From contig OY978525.1 in NCBI GenBank assembly GCA_963854835.1, positions 67,274,407 through 67,338,406 on the forward strand: a stretch of 64,000 nucleotides of DNA, in the 5' to 3' direction. The DNA is from Megamerina dolium (taxonomy: Eukaryota; Arthropoda; Insecta; Diptera; Megamerinidae). Positions 11,701 to 23,302 of this stretch are shown here, piece after piece (the stretch's first letter is position 1; the number at the start of each line of letters is the position of its first letter). The notes below the pieces were generated by a model, which worked only from the letters and a program-made list of their open reading frames with translations, was not told the DNA's origin and made no database searches. Made by a program: the position numbers and the translations under genes.

Positions 11701-13180
11701 CGTTTGCTGCCATCGATTATTCAACAGGTTCTAAATTCGCAAACACATTTGATAAAATGCAAAGAGTATACGCTTACATATACAAGTTTATTCATCGGAG
11801 CTCTTCTTTCGCTACTACTATAGGTGGCCTGAGCAGCATTGACATTAAACTTGTAACTCAATTACTATTTCGAATGATCCAAAGAGTGCATCTAGCAGCG
11901 GATTATAAGGTACTCCAAGACAACAAACCGATTGATTCATCGAGCAAAATCTACAATCTTAACCCCTTCTTGGACTCTGCAGGCGTAATAAGGGTTGACG
12001 GTAGGCTGGAAAATTCAACATTAGACTTCGAATCAAAACACCCTATAATATTGCCGAAGAAACATCCCATCATGGATGCCGTTATCGCTCAATATCATCG
12101 TCAACTGCTTCATGCTGGGTCACAGGCCTTGCTTGCTTTAATTCAGTTACAATATTGGCCTATAGGTGGCAAGCGTGCAGTGAATCGTATTGTCAACAAA
12201 AGCATCATTTGCTTTCGAGCGAAACCTAAGCTGCACGAGCATATCATGGGTAATCTTTCGCTGGATAGGCTACAGGCTAATCGAGCATTTCTGGTCACTG
12301 GAGTGGACTTTTGTGGACCATTCTTTTATAAGTCCGAAGTTCGTAACAAACCACCAATAAAATGCTACGTTTCTCTATTCGTTTGTTTCTCAACGAAGGC
12401 GGTCCACATGGATCTGGTTGCTGATTTGTCCACCTCAGCGTTCCTTGCAGCATTAAAAAGATTTATATCATTGCGTGCCAAGCCGAAAACTGTATGGTCT
12501 GATAACGCGACAAATTTTGTATTTGCAAAAAATGAGTTGGCTGAGTTGCGACGTTTGTTCAATAATAGTGCACACACCGAGGCAGTTGTTCCAGCAGTTT
12601 ATACCACCTCGTTCTCCGCGTTTTGGTGGACTATGGGAGGCTTCAGTAAAGTCTGCCAAGTATCATTTTAAGCGTACCGTAGGCCTATCTGTTTTAACAT
12701 TTGATGAGCTGCGCACGTTAATTTATCAAATATCAGCTGTTCTCAATTCACGACCTTTATGTCCAATTTCAGAAAAGCCGGACGATATAGAAGTACTAAC
12801 ACCTGCTCATTTTCTGACCGGCGCTCCACTCTTAGGGTAATAAAACTGGATCGGCTCGACAGATGGCAGCGTGTATCACGAATGCAGCAGATTTTCTGGG
12901 AGAAATGGAGCAAAGAATATCTGACAACCTTGCTAAGTGGTGCGCCAGTAAACCTAACCTTTCAAATGGTGCAATAGTCCTGATCAAAGATGAAAACGTA
13001 CCCCCTCTTAAGTGGAAACTAGCTCGAGTCATCGATCTTATCAAAGGCAATGATGGTGTTGCACGTGTAGCTGTGCTTAAAACTAGGTGCGGTACAAGCA
13101 GACGTGCGGTTCAAAGGCTTTGCCCATTTCCATTAGAGGATGATTATATTGAAATTCAGAGACTTTCAACGGGGGCAGGA
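11701..13180 (+). pseudogene. BEL/Pao integrase
   Basis: The zinc-binding N-terminal region is recognisable (HRQLLHAGSQALLALI, then a Cys segment that reads SIICFRAKP and seems to have lost one Cys). The catalytic core shows TGVDFCGPFF (Asp), VWSDNATNFV (Asp) and, after a frame change near 12610, GGLWEASVKSAKYHFKR (Glu), so the DDE triad is visible. More shifts occur near 12838 and 12940. The C-terminal block VPPLKWKLARVIDL ends in the tail LSTGAGC just before the purine tract and 3-prime LTR. The enzyme would insert element DNA; here it is broken. Confidence 0.9.
13171..13180 (+). promoter_or_regulatory. Polypurine tract
   Basis: GGGGGCAGGA directly precedes the 3-prime LTR, in the position from which plus-strand DNA synthesis is primed. 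One C interrupts the purines. Confidence 0.8.
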
Positions 13181-13432
13181 TGTTGAGCGAACACTTGGCC
13201 TTGTTGATTATCTTCGTTGTTTTTGACAACACCGACAAGTACATTGGCATTACTCTGTTTGGCAGAATAACCGTATACTTAGATTTATAAGAAGAAAAAA
13301 ACAACTAATCTGTGAGTCAGCTTCGTATACTAATCGTTAAATAAATTCAGTTTTGTAACAAGCATCAACGAACAAAGTTGAAGTTTTTTTTTTTGCATAT
13401 TAAGAATACTGAAAAGGCTCAGTATTTCTACA
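13181..13432 (+). repeat. BEL/Pao 3-prime LTR
   Basis: 252 bp, equal in length to the left LTR and differing at three positions by eye. It is followed by TCCAC, close to the CCCAC that precedes the left LTR. Confidence 0.95.
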
Positions 13433-14229
13433 TCCACTTTAGAGAAGAACTTCGCTTATTTCAAAGTATATTCCGTTAAAAAAAAATATTTACCGTAACT
13501 CGCGTACAATAAATCACGAGACAAAATTTCCATTAAGCAAATTGGTAATCAAAAAATGAAACTAAAACATTTCTTCTGCACAAGTTTCCAATAGTAAACC
13601 AAGATTTGCGTGGTATTTACATACCCACATGTTGTGGGGCATTTTGCTTGACAACGGAATATTCTTAGGTCGGTTATTGTATAAAAAAGATTTGCTTATA
13701 TTTTCCTGAGAATACTCGCTTTTAAATATTTCATATGCTTCCGCAACTGACATAATTATAAACCGTCAGGGTAATAACGTCCTGAACCTACTCGTATTAT
13801 AAGCTCAAATTAGTTGATTCAATTTCATTACATTATTTTGTCGCAATTGTCTCAGTTTAAATCGATCGGTTTCTATTCTCCTCTAAAGCATGTTAGAATT
13901 ATCACTCAACAATTATTTTTTCTACTACCTATATTTCCGCATTATTTCAGACAGTCTCCCTAAAATTTTTCCACTTTCCATCATCTTGGCTTGTATTAAA
14001 TCTCCACCGCTTCATTATCTATTTCAGTGTATTTTCTTCTTCCCTCTTTTTCATTCATTCATATAAAATATTAAAATTGTTACTAAGGTTTCTTATGTTC
14101 AAAAATGCCCTTACCGTAACTCAAGCGACAAAAAATATACCGAAAAACACAGTTATAAATTTACAGTTATTTTGGATGAGAGCGTTCTCTTTGTGGAGCC
14201 AAGTATATACATATTGACCAACAGACACC
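13433..14229. other. AT-rich DNA, no gene seen
   Basis: About 800 bp of AT-rich sequence between the BEL element and a Jockey element. The longest frames (for example 13562-13753) have no recognisable features. Confidence 0.5.
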
Positions 14230-14244
14230 TCGAAAATTCCTGAT

Positions 14245-14475
14245 TTGATTGATTTTGCAGTCGTTCGAAATCTTAATCGAAATATTGTCACTGCCGAAAT
14301 AAGTTACGAACTATCCTCAGATCACTCTCCTGTATTATTTTATCTAAATGAACGCCCTCCATTGTCAAAACTACCATTTAGGCTGACATCCCCAAAAACA
14401 GATTGGCTGAAATACAAAAAGTATATAAGTAGTCATATCAACACCAGTCCTGTCGACAGGTCGACAGGTCGACAT
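14245..14475 (+). pseudogene. Jockey endonuclease, C-terminal end
   Basis: IDFAVVRNLNRNIVTAEISY followed by ELSSDHSPVLFYL: the SDHSPV block is the last catalytic motif (Asp-His) of AP-type LINE endonucleases. Everything upstream is lost. A short direct repeat GTCGACAGGTCGACAGGTCG around 14453-14472 marks the point where the frame is lost. Confidence 0.85.
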
Positions 14476-14989
14476 CGATGATAATCTAAACATCATCAAT
14501 ACCATGCTTATTACTGCTGAAATAGTTTCAACCCCACGTGATTACCAAAAACAAAAGAATGTTCGTATAGCCACCAACACCCAAATTGAAAAACTCGTTC
14601 ATGAAAAGCGCCGGCGTAGAAGAGAATGGCAGACATGCCGGTCACCTGCATCAAAACGAAGACTTAAGTGTGCTGAAAGAGCTCTTAAAGAAGCATTAAA
14701 ACAGGATGAGGAATTTGAACAGCTAAAGTACATCGAAAAGCTCTCTCCTATGACTACCAAAACAAAAAAGCTGAAAACGCCACTTGATGCAGAATTTCCA
14801 ATCAGAAATCATGTCGGAAATTGGTCACGCACTGAAGAAAATAAGCCAACACATTTGCTATACATTTATGTAATGTGTTCCAGCCCAATCCGCCCGCAAA
14901 CGACTTTTGAATCCCTCCACACAGCACTGCAACTAGTGGCTTCACTCCCCTCAAAATATCATCCAAAGAAATCAACGAGATTATTAAGT

Positions 14990-16330
14990 ACCAGCTTAAT
15001 TCAAAGAAAGCTCCTGGTTTTGACGGCATCACACCAAAAATGATAATTGAAATTCCAACGGCAGCTGTATTATTTTTAGTGGTTTTGTTTAATGCAATGC
15101 TAAAACTGGGCTACTTTCCTAACCAATGGAAAAAATCACAAGTAACAATGATCCTAAAGCCAGGAAAAGATATTACATTGCCGTCATCCTACAGACCCAT
15201 AAGCTTGCTACCATGTCTCTCAAAATTATTTGAAAAATTGCTATTAGCAAAACTCAGACCTCATCTTGAAGAACGTGACATAATTCCTAAGCACCAATTT
15301 GAATTTCGCGAAAAACATGGGACATGGGAAAGCATTTGAATACAAAGAGTATTGTTCAGCTATATTCCTCGATGTTGCTCAGGCATTTGATAGAGTGTTG
15401 CATGAAGGGCTAAAGTATAAAATAAGAAAACTTCTACCAGAAAGCTCCCACCAAATACTGGAATCATACCTAGATAACCGTCGTTTTGTTGTAAAATATA
15501 AAGACTTTTCTACAGAAGAATTCAATATCAAAGCCGGAGTTCCACAGGGTAGCGTTCTTGGCCCCATTCTATATGTATTATACACTTCCGATCTACCGAC
15601 AGATGCACGGTTGTTGACATCTACATTTGCTTACGATACTGCTATCCTAAGCCGTAATCGAAACCCAATTAAGGCATCCACAGATTTAGGAGAGCATTTA
15701 GTACTTGTTGAAAAATGGTTATCTAACTGGCGCATAAAAGTTAATGAGTCCAAATGTAAACATGTAACGTTCACACTTAACAAAAGCACATGCCCGACAG
15801 TTACACTAAATAATATCGTCATAACTCATACAAATGAAGTCACCTACCTATGGATACACTTAGATAGACGGCTTACATGGCGCAAGCACATCGAAGCAAA
15901 AATAACTCAGATGAAATTAAAAGCTTCTTGTCTGCACTGGCTCATCAATTTCAGATCCCCATTAAACTTGAAATACAAGGTCCTACTGTACAACAGTTAT
16001 TATGCCAATTTGGAGTTACGGAATTCCATTATGGGGGAACACTAGTAATAGCAATATTGAAATCATACAGAGATCTCAGTCTAAAATGTAAAGGATGATA
16101 ACTGGTGCACCATGGTATATTAGAAATTAATGTATACACAATAACTTGAATATCCCAATGGTAGAAATTGAAGTTAAAAATACTAGACAAAAATATACTA
16201 GAAGATTACAAAGCCATCCAAACACACTAGCAAGAACTTTGCACAATACCTGCTATACTTCTTGCCTTCGAAGAAAGGACCTGCCAGCCTTCCAATAAAA
16301 AGAAGAGGATCGTACAAAAAAATTGCTCTA
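14990..16330 (+). pseudogene. Jockey reverse transcriptase
   Basis: In order: KAPGFDGITPKMI, PNQWKKSQVTMILKPGKD, SSYRPISLLPCLSKLFEKLL, then after a frame change CSAIFLDVAQAFDRVLHEGL, GVPQGSVLGPILYVLYTSDL and STFAYDTAIL. The last block should read F-A-D-D in Jockey elements; here the first catalytic Asp is Tyr. Downstream come KCKHVTF and RLTWRKHIEAKI, then a decayed tail. The enzyme would prime cDNA synthesis at nicked target DNA; the catalytic change and frameshifts make it inactive. Confidence 0.9.
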
Positions 16331-16460
16331 GATAATAAGGAGCTACTGTTGTTGAATTAGATTAAGATTTTAAAACTTATTGTTAGATTCTTTAGGAATA
16401 GATTCAATAAATAAAGGAAATGTATAATAAATAAAGGAAATGTATAATAAAAGAAAAAGT

Positions 16461-16795
16461 ATTAAAGCCACTGGACGACATTTTAACCAATATCTTCCAC
16501 TTTTATCTTTTATCTTTCTTATTTAGTTCAGAAATCATAAGTCTAAATAATATATTTTTATTGTTAAATATTATGTAAGATATTGATTTTTTCAGAATTA
16601 AAAGTTCATATGTAAACCTATTCTACTAGGTATAAAAATTGGATTCCGCAAAACATTCAATTTTTCAGTTATGGTTGATATTTTTTGGGAAATACCCATA
16701 TCGTTTATTTTAGTATAAAATGTATAAAATGAGTAAATAAATGTAATTAGTACTAATTAGGAAAACTTAGAACATAAAGCTGAACGTATGATTTA
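16461..16795. other. AT-rich spacer, nothing recognised
   Basis: About 330 bp between the Jockey tail and the MITE. No coding signal or repeat is recognised. Confidence 0.5.
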
Positions 16796-17322
16796 TGCTG
16801 CAACTAGCCACCGACGTAGCGTACCTACGTACCGCCCGTACGTTAGAGCAAAAATTTGTCAAAAGTTATGCCCGTAGCAGCGACGGAGAAATCGACTGTT
16901 CTTTCTTGTATACATACATAACAATGTTGCCATGTAACACTGTGCGTGCATGCTTTTAATCACACTTGCAATTTTCATGATCAAATTTCATAATATATAT
17001 GTTAAAACTAAAAAAAAATTTATATACGTGAAGTATATTTTAATAAATAACTAAACACGATAATAGTTTTGATTAATTTAAAAAAAAAAAAATTTTCTTA
17101 GTTTATTTATAAAAGTGTAATCTGGCAACATTTTACTCATAGAAAGCGATCAGCTGACACGGTTTTACGTAAAAAATCAAATTGCTGTTGATTCTCTCCG
17201 CTACGTGCAACGGCTACGTCACCGTCATACGGTGGTGAGTTTTCGTTAACACGACATTCCCATAAGATAGGTCGTGTCAGCTGACACGTTCTACGTTTTT
17301 ACGTCGGTGGCTAGTTGCAGCA
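16796..17322. mobile_element. MITE, PIF/Harbinger-like, with TTA duplication
   Basis: Perfect 23-bp terminal inverted repeats start with TGCTGCAACTAGCC at 16796 and end with its complement at 17322. Both ends are flanked by TTA (16793-16795 and 17323-17325). A 3-bp TWA duplication is characteristic of PIF/Harbinger transposons. The 527-bp interior has no open frame of note. Near both ends it is rich in TACGT and CTACGT words and in GTCAGCTGAC palindromes. It is non-autonomous; no matching transposase is in the window. The superfamily assignment is inferred from target site and TIR only. Confidence 0.85.
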
Positions 17323-17344
17323 TTAGGCCATTAGTAAATATAAT

Positions 17345-17945
17345 ATCGTAACGTATATCTATGGTTATTCATCACTAATTGTGAATTGCATGAATACTCG
17401 TAGCATAACAAAAAGAAATAGGCGATAACCAGAACAAGCCAACGAGAAAGAAAGAGAAAAAACTCGATTACGATAAAGGAAGATTCTAAGGTGTTGCCAC
17501 AGAGGCAAGTTGTTGACCAATTAAGCAAATCAATTACGAAAGTGATCGTGCAAACATTGATAGAGTATCGGAGGCAACATAAGACGATAGCAAGTTAAAG
17601 TTGCAAGTACATTAAAGAGTGATTGTAAATAGAAGTATTGATTAAATACAACAGTTACAAGAAAATGCGTCTCGCATTGATTCCAAGCTTCAGGAACATT
17701 CGGCTGAATTGTGTATGGTCATTCAAGAAGGTTTGTCTCGCCAAGAAAAAGTCATCGGAGAATTCCAGAAAACAATTTACTACAAGCTTCAATAAATTTC
17801 TGTGGCTACTAATGAGAAAATGGCAGAACTAAAAAAACATGTAGATAAAATTTTTAGTGCCATTAATGAAATAGTCACAGATCTGAAGGAACATGTGGAC
17901 GACCTGAAGATAAGTTTGAGAAATTAGAACAGGAACTCAATAAAC
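17345..17945 (+). mobile_element. Gypsy family C fragment: LTR plus gag start
   Basis: 17345-17650 aligns with the LTR at 27207-27558: ATGGTTATTC followed by CACTAATTG, CCAACGAGAAAGAAAGAG, GTTGCAAGTACATTAAAGAG and GTAAATAGAAGTATTGATTA. The end of the LTR and the primer site are deleted. A decayed gag start follows (17650-17930), with ENASRIDSKLQEHSAEL and MAELKKHVDKIFSAINEI in heptad-like spacing suggesting a coiled coil. The fragment ends near 17945. Confidence 0.7.
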
Positions 17946-18469
17946 TAATAATAAACGGGCTATGTACATCAGTGATAAGAGGATCAAGTACAATTAAACT
18001 AAAGCCCAATATAGATGATCGCTGTATTGGGCCTGCTTTGTTTTCTGTTCTGAGTTTATTTGTTCTTTGCTGTCCCAAGGATAGTTTTGGGTCATCATTT
18101 TCTTGGCTGTTACTGTTATTAATGCTGCTAATGTTGCTGTGTTGGCATCTCTCGAAATTTCACTGTGTGAGTTGATATTGGATTCATGTCGACATATTAC
18201 TGCCCTTTTGTGCTTTTAGGGGGGCTTCCAGAGTCTTTTTCAATTATAGATCACTTATATCTACGTGTATATATATGTTGGAGAGTTAATTTAGTTATTT
18301 AGATATACATATTTTCTTACATACCACATATAAATAATTTTTGCGCAATATTAATATATAATCTATACTTTATAAAATTCTTTCTGATAAATCCTAACGT
18401 GTTCTTACTATACTGTATTTACTGTATATTGTACTATTTTTGGATGCATCCTCTATATTTATATATTCT
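17946..18469. other. Unassigned sequence between gypsy fragments
   Basis: Holds an inverted pair, AAGCCCAATA at 18002 and TATTGGGC at 18024, and otherwise AT-rich sequence with no domain I recognise. It may belong to either gypsy family. Confidence 0.4.
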
Positions 18470-18559
18470 TTATCAAGTGAGATTGAGTATCCACACACCG
18501 AATTACAATTCAACGCGATGAATATCAACAAATGTCTTGATACGCATGAACACTGCGCC

Positions 18560-19554
18560 TACCTCTTTCTAATTTGCAAAATATTCTAAATTTTTACATT
18601 AATTCCACAACTTCTTGCGTTTCATATCTAAATATTTTAGTTCTTTTTTGCTATGACCCCTATTGTTTCTTTTTATTTGTTCTTATTCCCTTCGAAAAAC
18701 TCTAGTTTTCTAGCTTAATTTATGTATTTTTGTTTGTTTGGTGTTCCAGTGTTGATGCTGCACTTTGTCCACAGTCTAGTACTTTCCAATTTCGCCTTCA
18801 GGTATTTCTTTAGGGTACTTATATTTCTTGAAGGATCCTATGTTCTTGTAGGATATTAATGGATAAATTTTTAGTATTATGATGTATTTTTTGTATATAT
18901 AAATATTTTATTATTATGTTTGCAAAAATAAAGTAATAAAGGCAAGGAAAGGAGAAAAATAATAAATGAATATAATTCTCATAAATTAAGACAGTGGATT
19001 AGTGGATTAGATTTATTTTCATACATATTATAAGCATATTATAAAACGTCATCTCATTCATGGTGTATTATTTTTTTTTTTTTCTTGCATCTAGAAATGG
19101 TTTATTTTAGTAAATATTCCTATATATTTAATAATCATGTTAGGTATTTTATACTTTCATGCGCAAATTTTCGTAGTTGTGCATTTGCTTGTGTTACATG
19201 CAATTTGTCTGTAATTTGATTCTTTGTGATGTGTCGTACTCACATTATTGTACATGTGTTGTATTGCTGTATGCATTTTGTTTCATAGGGTCAAACTGTT
19301 ATTAATTTTATTATTATTATTATTAATTTTTTTATATGCAGAATTTTGTTTTTTGCCATTGTTGTAGTAGTAGGCATTTTGTTTAATCTGGAAATTCTCG
19401 TGTATCAATGTTTTGTACATTTCGTTCTCATGTTTTATTGCATAATCTGTATTATGCTATTGTAGGGTGCTTTTTGCAGAGGTTTCGATCATCGAATTTA
19501 ATATTAATTTAATTTAGGTGGAAAGGCTTTATTAAATTATTATGATACTTTTTG
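18560..19554. other. Region downstream of family B pol, uninterpreted
   Basis: Very AT-rich. In the second copy the corresponding interval is only about 170 bp, so this 1-kb stretch is either extra sequence or what remains of a third reading frame. I see no membrane protein signature that would support an envelope gene. Confidence 0.4.
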
Positions 19555-20592
19555 CTTTTTCATCCGATTGTTATAGTCATTGTTACTGGACAGTTTATGT
19601 TTACTATTTCGTAGGGTTCAGTACAAATGGGACTAAATTTGTTTTTCCTCGTTTGATTTTTTAATAAGACCTTTTCTCCTACTCTAAAAGTTATCGGGTG
19701 TATGTCTTTGACATCCAGCCACTTGGCGTTTTCCTTTGCTTTTTCCTGATTATTCTTAATTAGTTCGTTGGACCTCTGTATTTGGTACTTTAATAACTTA
19801 TTTTAGTCTTTTGCATTGTACAAATGTGCTCTTTTCGTATTCAAATTTGTTGGCATATCGGTGTTAAATCCATATATAGTAATATGCTGAAAGGGGTTCG
19901 TTTGGTTGTAGTATGTACTGTATTGTTGTGAACATGAATTGCTGATGCTAACCACTGTTCCCAATTTGAAATATCTTGCTTAACGAAGCTCCTTAGATAT
20001 TCTGCTAGGGTGTGCGACTTCTTTCTAGAGAACCGTTTGCTTGTGGGTGATATGGCGCAATATGTAAATTTTTAACACAAAGCGTATAGCTTGTATCTGA
20101 GAACAATTTTGATGTAAAACTTGTTCCATTATATGTAACTAAAATTTTTGGTATGTTGTAGTGTGTAATGACCTCGTTGTAAGAATCTTTAGCTACTGTG
20201 CTAGATTCTGCATCAGGAATAGGTACAGAAACGAAAAATTTTGAAAAATCATCTTGGAAAGTAAGAATCTACTTATTGCCCGATGTGGTTTCTGGGAGAA
20301 TTCCCACTATGTCCATAAAAACCTTTTCGAATGGTCTTGAAGGCGTGTCAGTCAATATCATAGACATTTTACTAAGCCTTGAAAGTTTGTTGATTTGGCA
20401 TTTTATACAATTTTTTACATAATCTTTAATTTGGTTACGCATACCCTTCCATCTATATTGTCTTCTAATTTTGAGATAAGTTTTCAGTGCACCCTGATGT
20501 CCAACTAAAGGTGAATCGTGAAAATTGCGTAGTACCGATGAGCAGCTCCGAATTTTGGTTTTCTGTATTTTCTGCTTCCTTATCCAGGTCAT
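19555..20592 (-). pseudogene. Gypsy family B integrase
   Basis: The minus-strand frame from 20592 contains LRNFHDSPLVGHQGALKTYL, YRWKGMRNQIKDYVKNCIKC and SRPFEKVFMDIVGILPET: the His-His-Cys-Cys zinc-binding domain and the first core Asp. The C-terminal end is near 19560 with EPYEIVNINCPVT, the same tail as in the copy at 46.2 kb. Between them only decayed pieces can be read. It would insert gypsy cDNA; this copy cannot. Confidence 0.8.
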
Positions 20593-20682
20593 GTTCGTCG
20601 TAGGAATTTCCTACATTTTTTTTTTATATATTTGTCTTCAACATTTTTTCTTGCCATAGAACGAATTTTAACCATAGTTACT

Positions 20683-21332
20683 TCAGGTTATGGCTGTGGC
20701 ACTCTGCTGAGTGCTTCTGCATTTAATTTTTTTTTTACCTGGTTTATAAATTATTTCAAATTGTGCCAAGTTCCGCCTGTAGACGACGATATCATCCAAA
20801 TACACAAAACAATCTATGCCTTGAAGTCCTGTTTGTACATGGTTCATTAGTCTTTGGAAGGTGGCAGGGGCGCCTGTCAAACCGAAAGGCATTCTATTAA
20901 ATTCATATTGCCCAGCGACTGTACTAAGAGCCGTCTTTTTCCTGTCCGCTTTTTGCATCAGTACTTGATGGTTACCCACTAGCAAGGTCAAAGGTAATGG
21001 AATATCTGGTATGTCCTAACTGATCTAATATTCGGGGAATTGGAAAAACTTGTTTGATTGTGGCGTCGTTTAATTTTCTGAAATCTACCATTAGCCTCCA
21101 TTTTTTTGCCATCTTCCACCGCTTTCTTTGGAACAAAGATTATCGGAGAATTCCAAGGAAAGGAGCTAGAAACAATTACTCCAACTTCCAACTTTTTATT
21201 TATTTGCCTATTGATTTCTTCTTTGTGCACTTCTAGTAGTCTATACTGTCTTTGATTGATTGGCACCTGATCTGTCGTTACTGGTATTGTGTGCCTTATA
21301 CCTGTTGTATAAGACAATATATCGCCTTCCAA
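20683..21332 (-). pseudogene. Gypsy family B reverse transcriptase
   Basis: Blocks in order are RHTIPVTTDQVPINQRQYRL, PWNSPIIFVPKKAVEDGKK, YEFNRMPFGLTGAPATFQRL and CFVYLDDIVVYRRNL with the YLDD catalytic pair. A frameshift lies near 21095. Directly after YLDD the text jumps to FEIIYKPGKKK, which belongs at the end of RNase H, so the thumb, connection and RNase H domains are deleted. The intact order can be seen in the second copy (45228-45944). Confidence 0.85.
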
Positions 21333-21499
21333 GAAAAATAAATGGTGGAATGACTGAAATATGTCTTTTATTGAACTCTGTTCCTCAATATATGGATCTA
21401 GCTCAATTGTTTCTAATATTTTGGTAACCCTTTCGTAGTTATCCGTTTCCTTATTGCTATTTGTTTTGTAGCTATGTTGTATTCTTCGTGTTTAGAATG

Positions 21500-21960
21500 A
21501 TTAAACTTAATTTTATTTATTTTGAATCTGTATTCATGTTGAGGATTGGGACATACACTGTATTATCCGTCACACTTCCCAGTATCTCTCCAAGTATATT
21601 CCAGGAGATACTTCCTGTTTCTCTACTATAACAGTTTCAAATTTTGTATTTACTTTAATGATGACTACCTTTAGAGATAATCCAGGTACTACAACCTCAC
21701 TGGTGTGGAGTATTATTAACCTCGTTCAACGATTTGAGAGATAAAGTCATCTAATGCTGTTGTCGCTCACTGACGAAAATCAGCTTCTTTTTCATAGTTT
21801 TGAACACCCATCGGTTCCATAAATTATCTCTTCCTAGTATACCATCAAAAGGTATCTCACTCTCTTCAGATATTAAATGTAATTCAAAATCAAATAATTA
21901 GGTCTCAGTCGGTTGAACGTCATAAGAATATAATGGTGTATTGAGACTTACATTGGCTTC
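21500..21960 (-). pseudogene. Gypsy family B protease region
   Basis: PFDGILGRDNLWNRWVF (about 21800-21855 on the minus strand) matches the second conserved block of gypsy aspartic proteases. The catalytic triplet is not recognised because the frame is broken on either side. Confidence 0.6.
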
Positions 21961-22070
21961 CAATTGAGTTAATTATGCCATTGCCCTCTTTCGAGCAGGA
22001 TACTCGTATTTACGGCCTCTTCTGCTAGTTCCTCTAACGTGCATTTCTTGCCTAGCATATAGGTTTTAAG

Positions 22071-23000
22071 TCATGGGTCCCGAACACCAGATATGGAGGA
22101 TATCCTCGCGTACCCCTCTAGCTCCTTAAGCAATGCTTGATCTCCAATTCCCCCGTATGTACTCTTAATACACTGCGTTGCTGAAGATTTTAAGTCACCT
22201 ATCCTGCTGGCAAAAGCGCGTATATCTTCCTGGGGTAATTGTCGTGCGAATTGTATTTGATGCGTGAGTGGCTCCAGGTGAACTGTCTTCAAATTATGTA
22301 TTTCGCAGAAGAGTATACATAGCATACATTTCTTCTAATTTAACGTATTTTTTATTAAACGCGAAGCTATAAGCATCACCATATAGTCGTTGTTTTACGC
22401 AGGCTACGAAGTCTTCCAACTCATCGGATTTTATGGCCTTTGGTGCTAATTCGCACTCAGAAATGAACCAATATAGTTCGGTCCTCTAGTTTTTATAGTC
22501 CGAACCGGTGAGTAATCTACTGACCCTCTGTGCAAATTCGTCAATGTTGGTGTTGATTATATATCTGGTTGAGGCTTTGCTTGTGTTCTACTTACATGTG
22601 TACGACGACGAAGAGGTGTCTCTTGTACTAGACAGCGTTCTTTTTCGAGATTCCTCACTTTTGCTTGGACCGCATTTAGCTCCTCAGTGTCAACCGAGGC
22701 TATGAGCTGTTTTTCTATAAATTCCTCTGATATATCCCTTTCCTTCAGCAAGTCTTCCAATTCCTTATTTCTTTTGAGGTTTTCAGTAATCTCTACTTCT
22801 ATATGTTCCACTTCGGACCCCTATTTTTCGATATGTTCTCGTCGTCTTTTTGTTTCAAGGCTGCTTCAGCCTGGCTTTTCGGAAGGTATTTTAATTAGGT
22901 TAGCGTAGAGTCTAGTTCATCGATTGGTGTCAGTACCCTTCCGTGATGTACTCTTGATTTTACCTAATTCCCCAAGTGTTGCGAGTCCTCTCGGAACTTT
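22071..23000 (-). pseudogene. Gypsy family B gag
   Basis: Minus-strand fragments: PRGLATLGELGKIKS near 22990-22945, a charged helical stretch with NLKRNKELEDLLKERD and EELNAVQAKVRNLEKERCLV (22811-22600), and a capsid-like part with LPQEDIRAFASRIGDLKSSA (22325-22071). The middle part has the heptad pattern of a coiled coil. Several stops separate the pieces. Gag would assemble the particle. Confidence 0.7.
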
Positions 23001-23039
23001 AACACTGATCACCTGGAAAGTAGAGTTGAATTGGTGGGG

Positions 23040-23285
23040 TATACTTGCCGCCTCTATAACCGTATTCAATAAAAGCGCTTAGTTCTTAATCTTCCTTTGT
23101 CTTTATTTTCCCTATTTTCACTTATTTACTTTTACAACTGTTAATCCTAAACACTTATACCGGAGGGCCTCGTAATGATCGTAGTATTTGCACACTTCAC
23201 TTATCATTTTAAACTCACAACTCAAAATCCGACTGCCCTTAGTAGGCTGGCAGCTTATATACCAATTTTCCTAAAACTATTCACA
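23040..23285 (-). promoter_or_regulatory. LTR-like promoter of family B
   Basis: On the minus strand a TATATAAGCTGCCAGCC element is followed about 25 bp later by GCAGTCGGATTTTGAG, then AATAAAGACA and a terminal region before gag. TATA box, initiator-like spacing and a downstream AATAAA are what an LTR shows. The opposite LTR was not identified, so the borders are approximate. Confidence 0.5.
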
Positions 23286-23302
23286 TACAAATATATCCTC
23301 AT

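Larger units (their letters stand above)
7545..13432 (+). mobile_element. BEL/Pao LTR retrotransposon, full length
   Basis: Two 252-bp LTRs (7545-7796 and 13181-13432) start with TGTTGAG and end with TCTACA. Immediately inside the left LTR lies TGGTGACCCCGATGTG, a primer-binding-site-like sequence; immediately before the right LTR lies the purine-rich GGGGGCAGGA. Flanks are CCCAC (left) and TCCAC (right), a 5-bp duplication with one mismatch. Internally the order is gag, protease, RT, RNase H, integrase, as in BEL/Pao. The LTRs differ at three positions by eye, so insertion was recent. The coding region nevertheless needs at least six frame changes and contains two in-frame stops, so this copy is dead. 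Confidence 0.95.
14230..16460 (+). mobile_element. Jockey-clade LINE, 5-prime truncated
   Basis: Plus-strand element holding the end of the endonuclease, the linker and the whole RT region, then a decayed C-terminus (around 16090-16330) and an A-rich tail with GATTCAATAAATAAAGGAAA and repeated TAATAAA (16400-16460). The 5-prime part of ORF2 and all of ORF1 are missing, as usual for target-primed LINE copies. It is the same clade as the fragment at 428-1281 but not an identical family. Several frameshifts are needed to follow the protein. Confidence 0.9.
18470..23290 (-). mobile_element. Ty3/gypsy element, family B copy 1
   Basis: A minus-strand gypsy-class element read from right to left: an LTR-like promoter region (about 23040-23285), gag (22050-23000), protease (around 21500-21960), RT (20683-21332), integrase (19555-20592) and a 3-prime part. 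At its left end, 18484-18530 matches 46480-46530 of the second family B copy in reverse (CATCGCGTTGAATTG, GTGTGGATACTCA). There is a large deletion between the RT active site and the end of RNase H. Appearance is nearest to the 17.6/297-type gypsy group, which is inference. Stops and frameshifts are scattered throughout. Confidence 0.75.

Noticed and set aside
18560..19554. Envelope gene of gypsy family B
   Set aside because: No signal peptide, transmembrane segment or cleavage motif can be read; the second copy has almost no sequence at this place.
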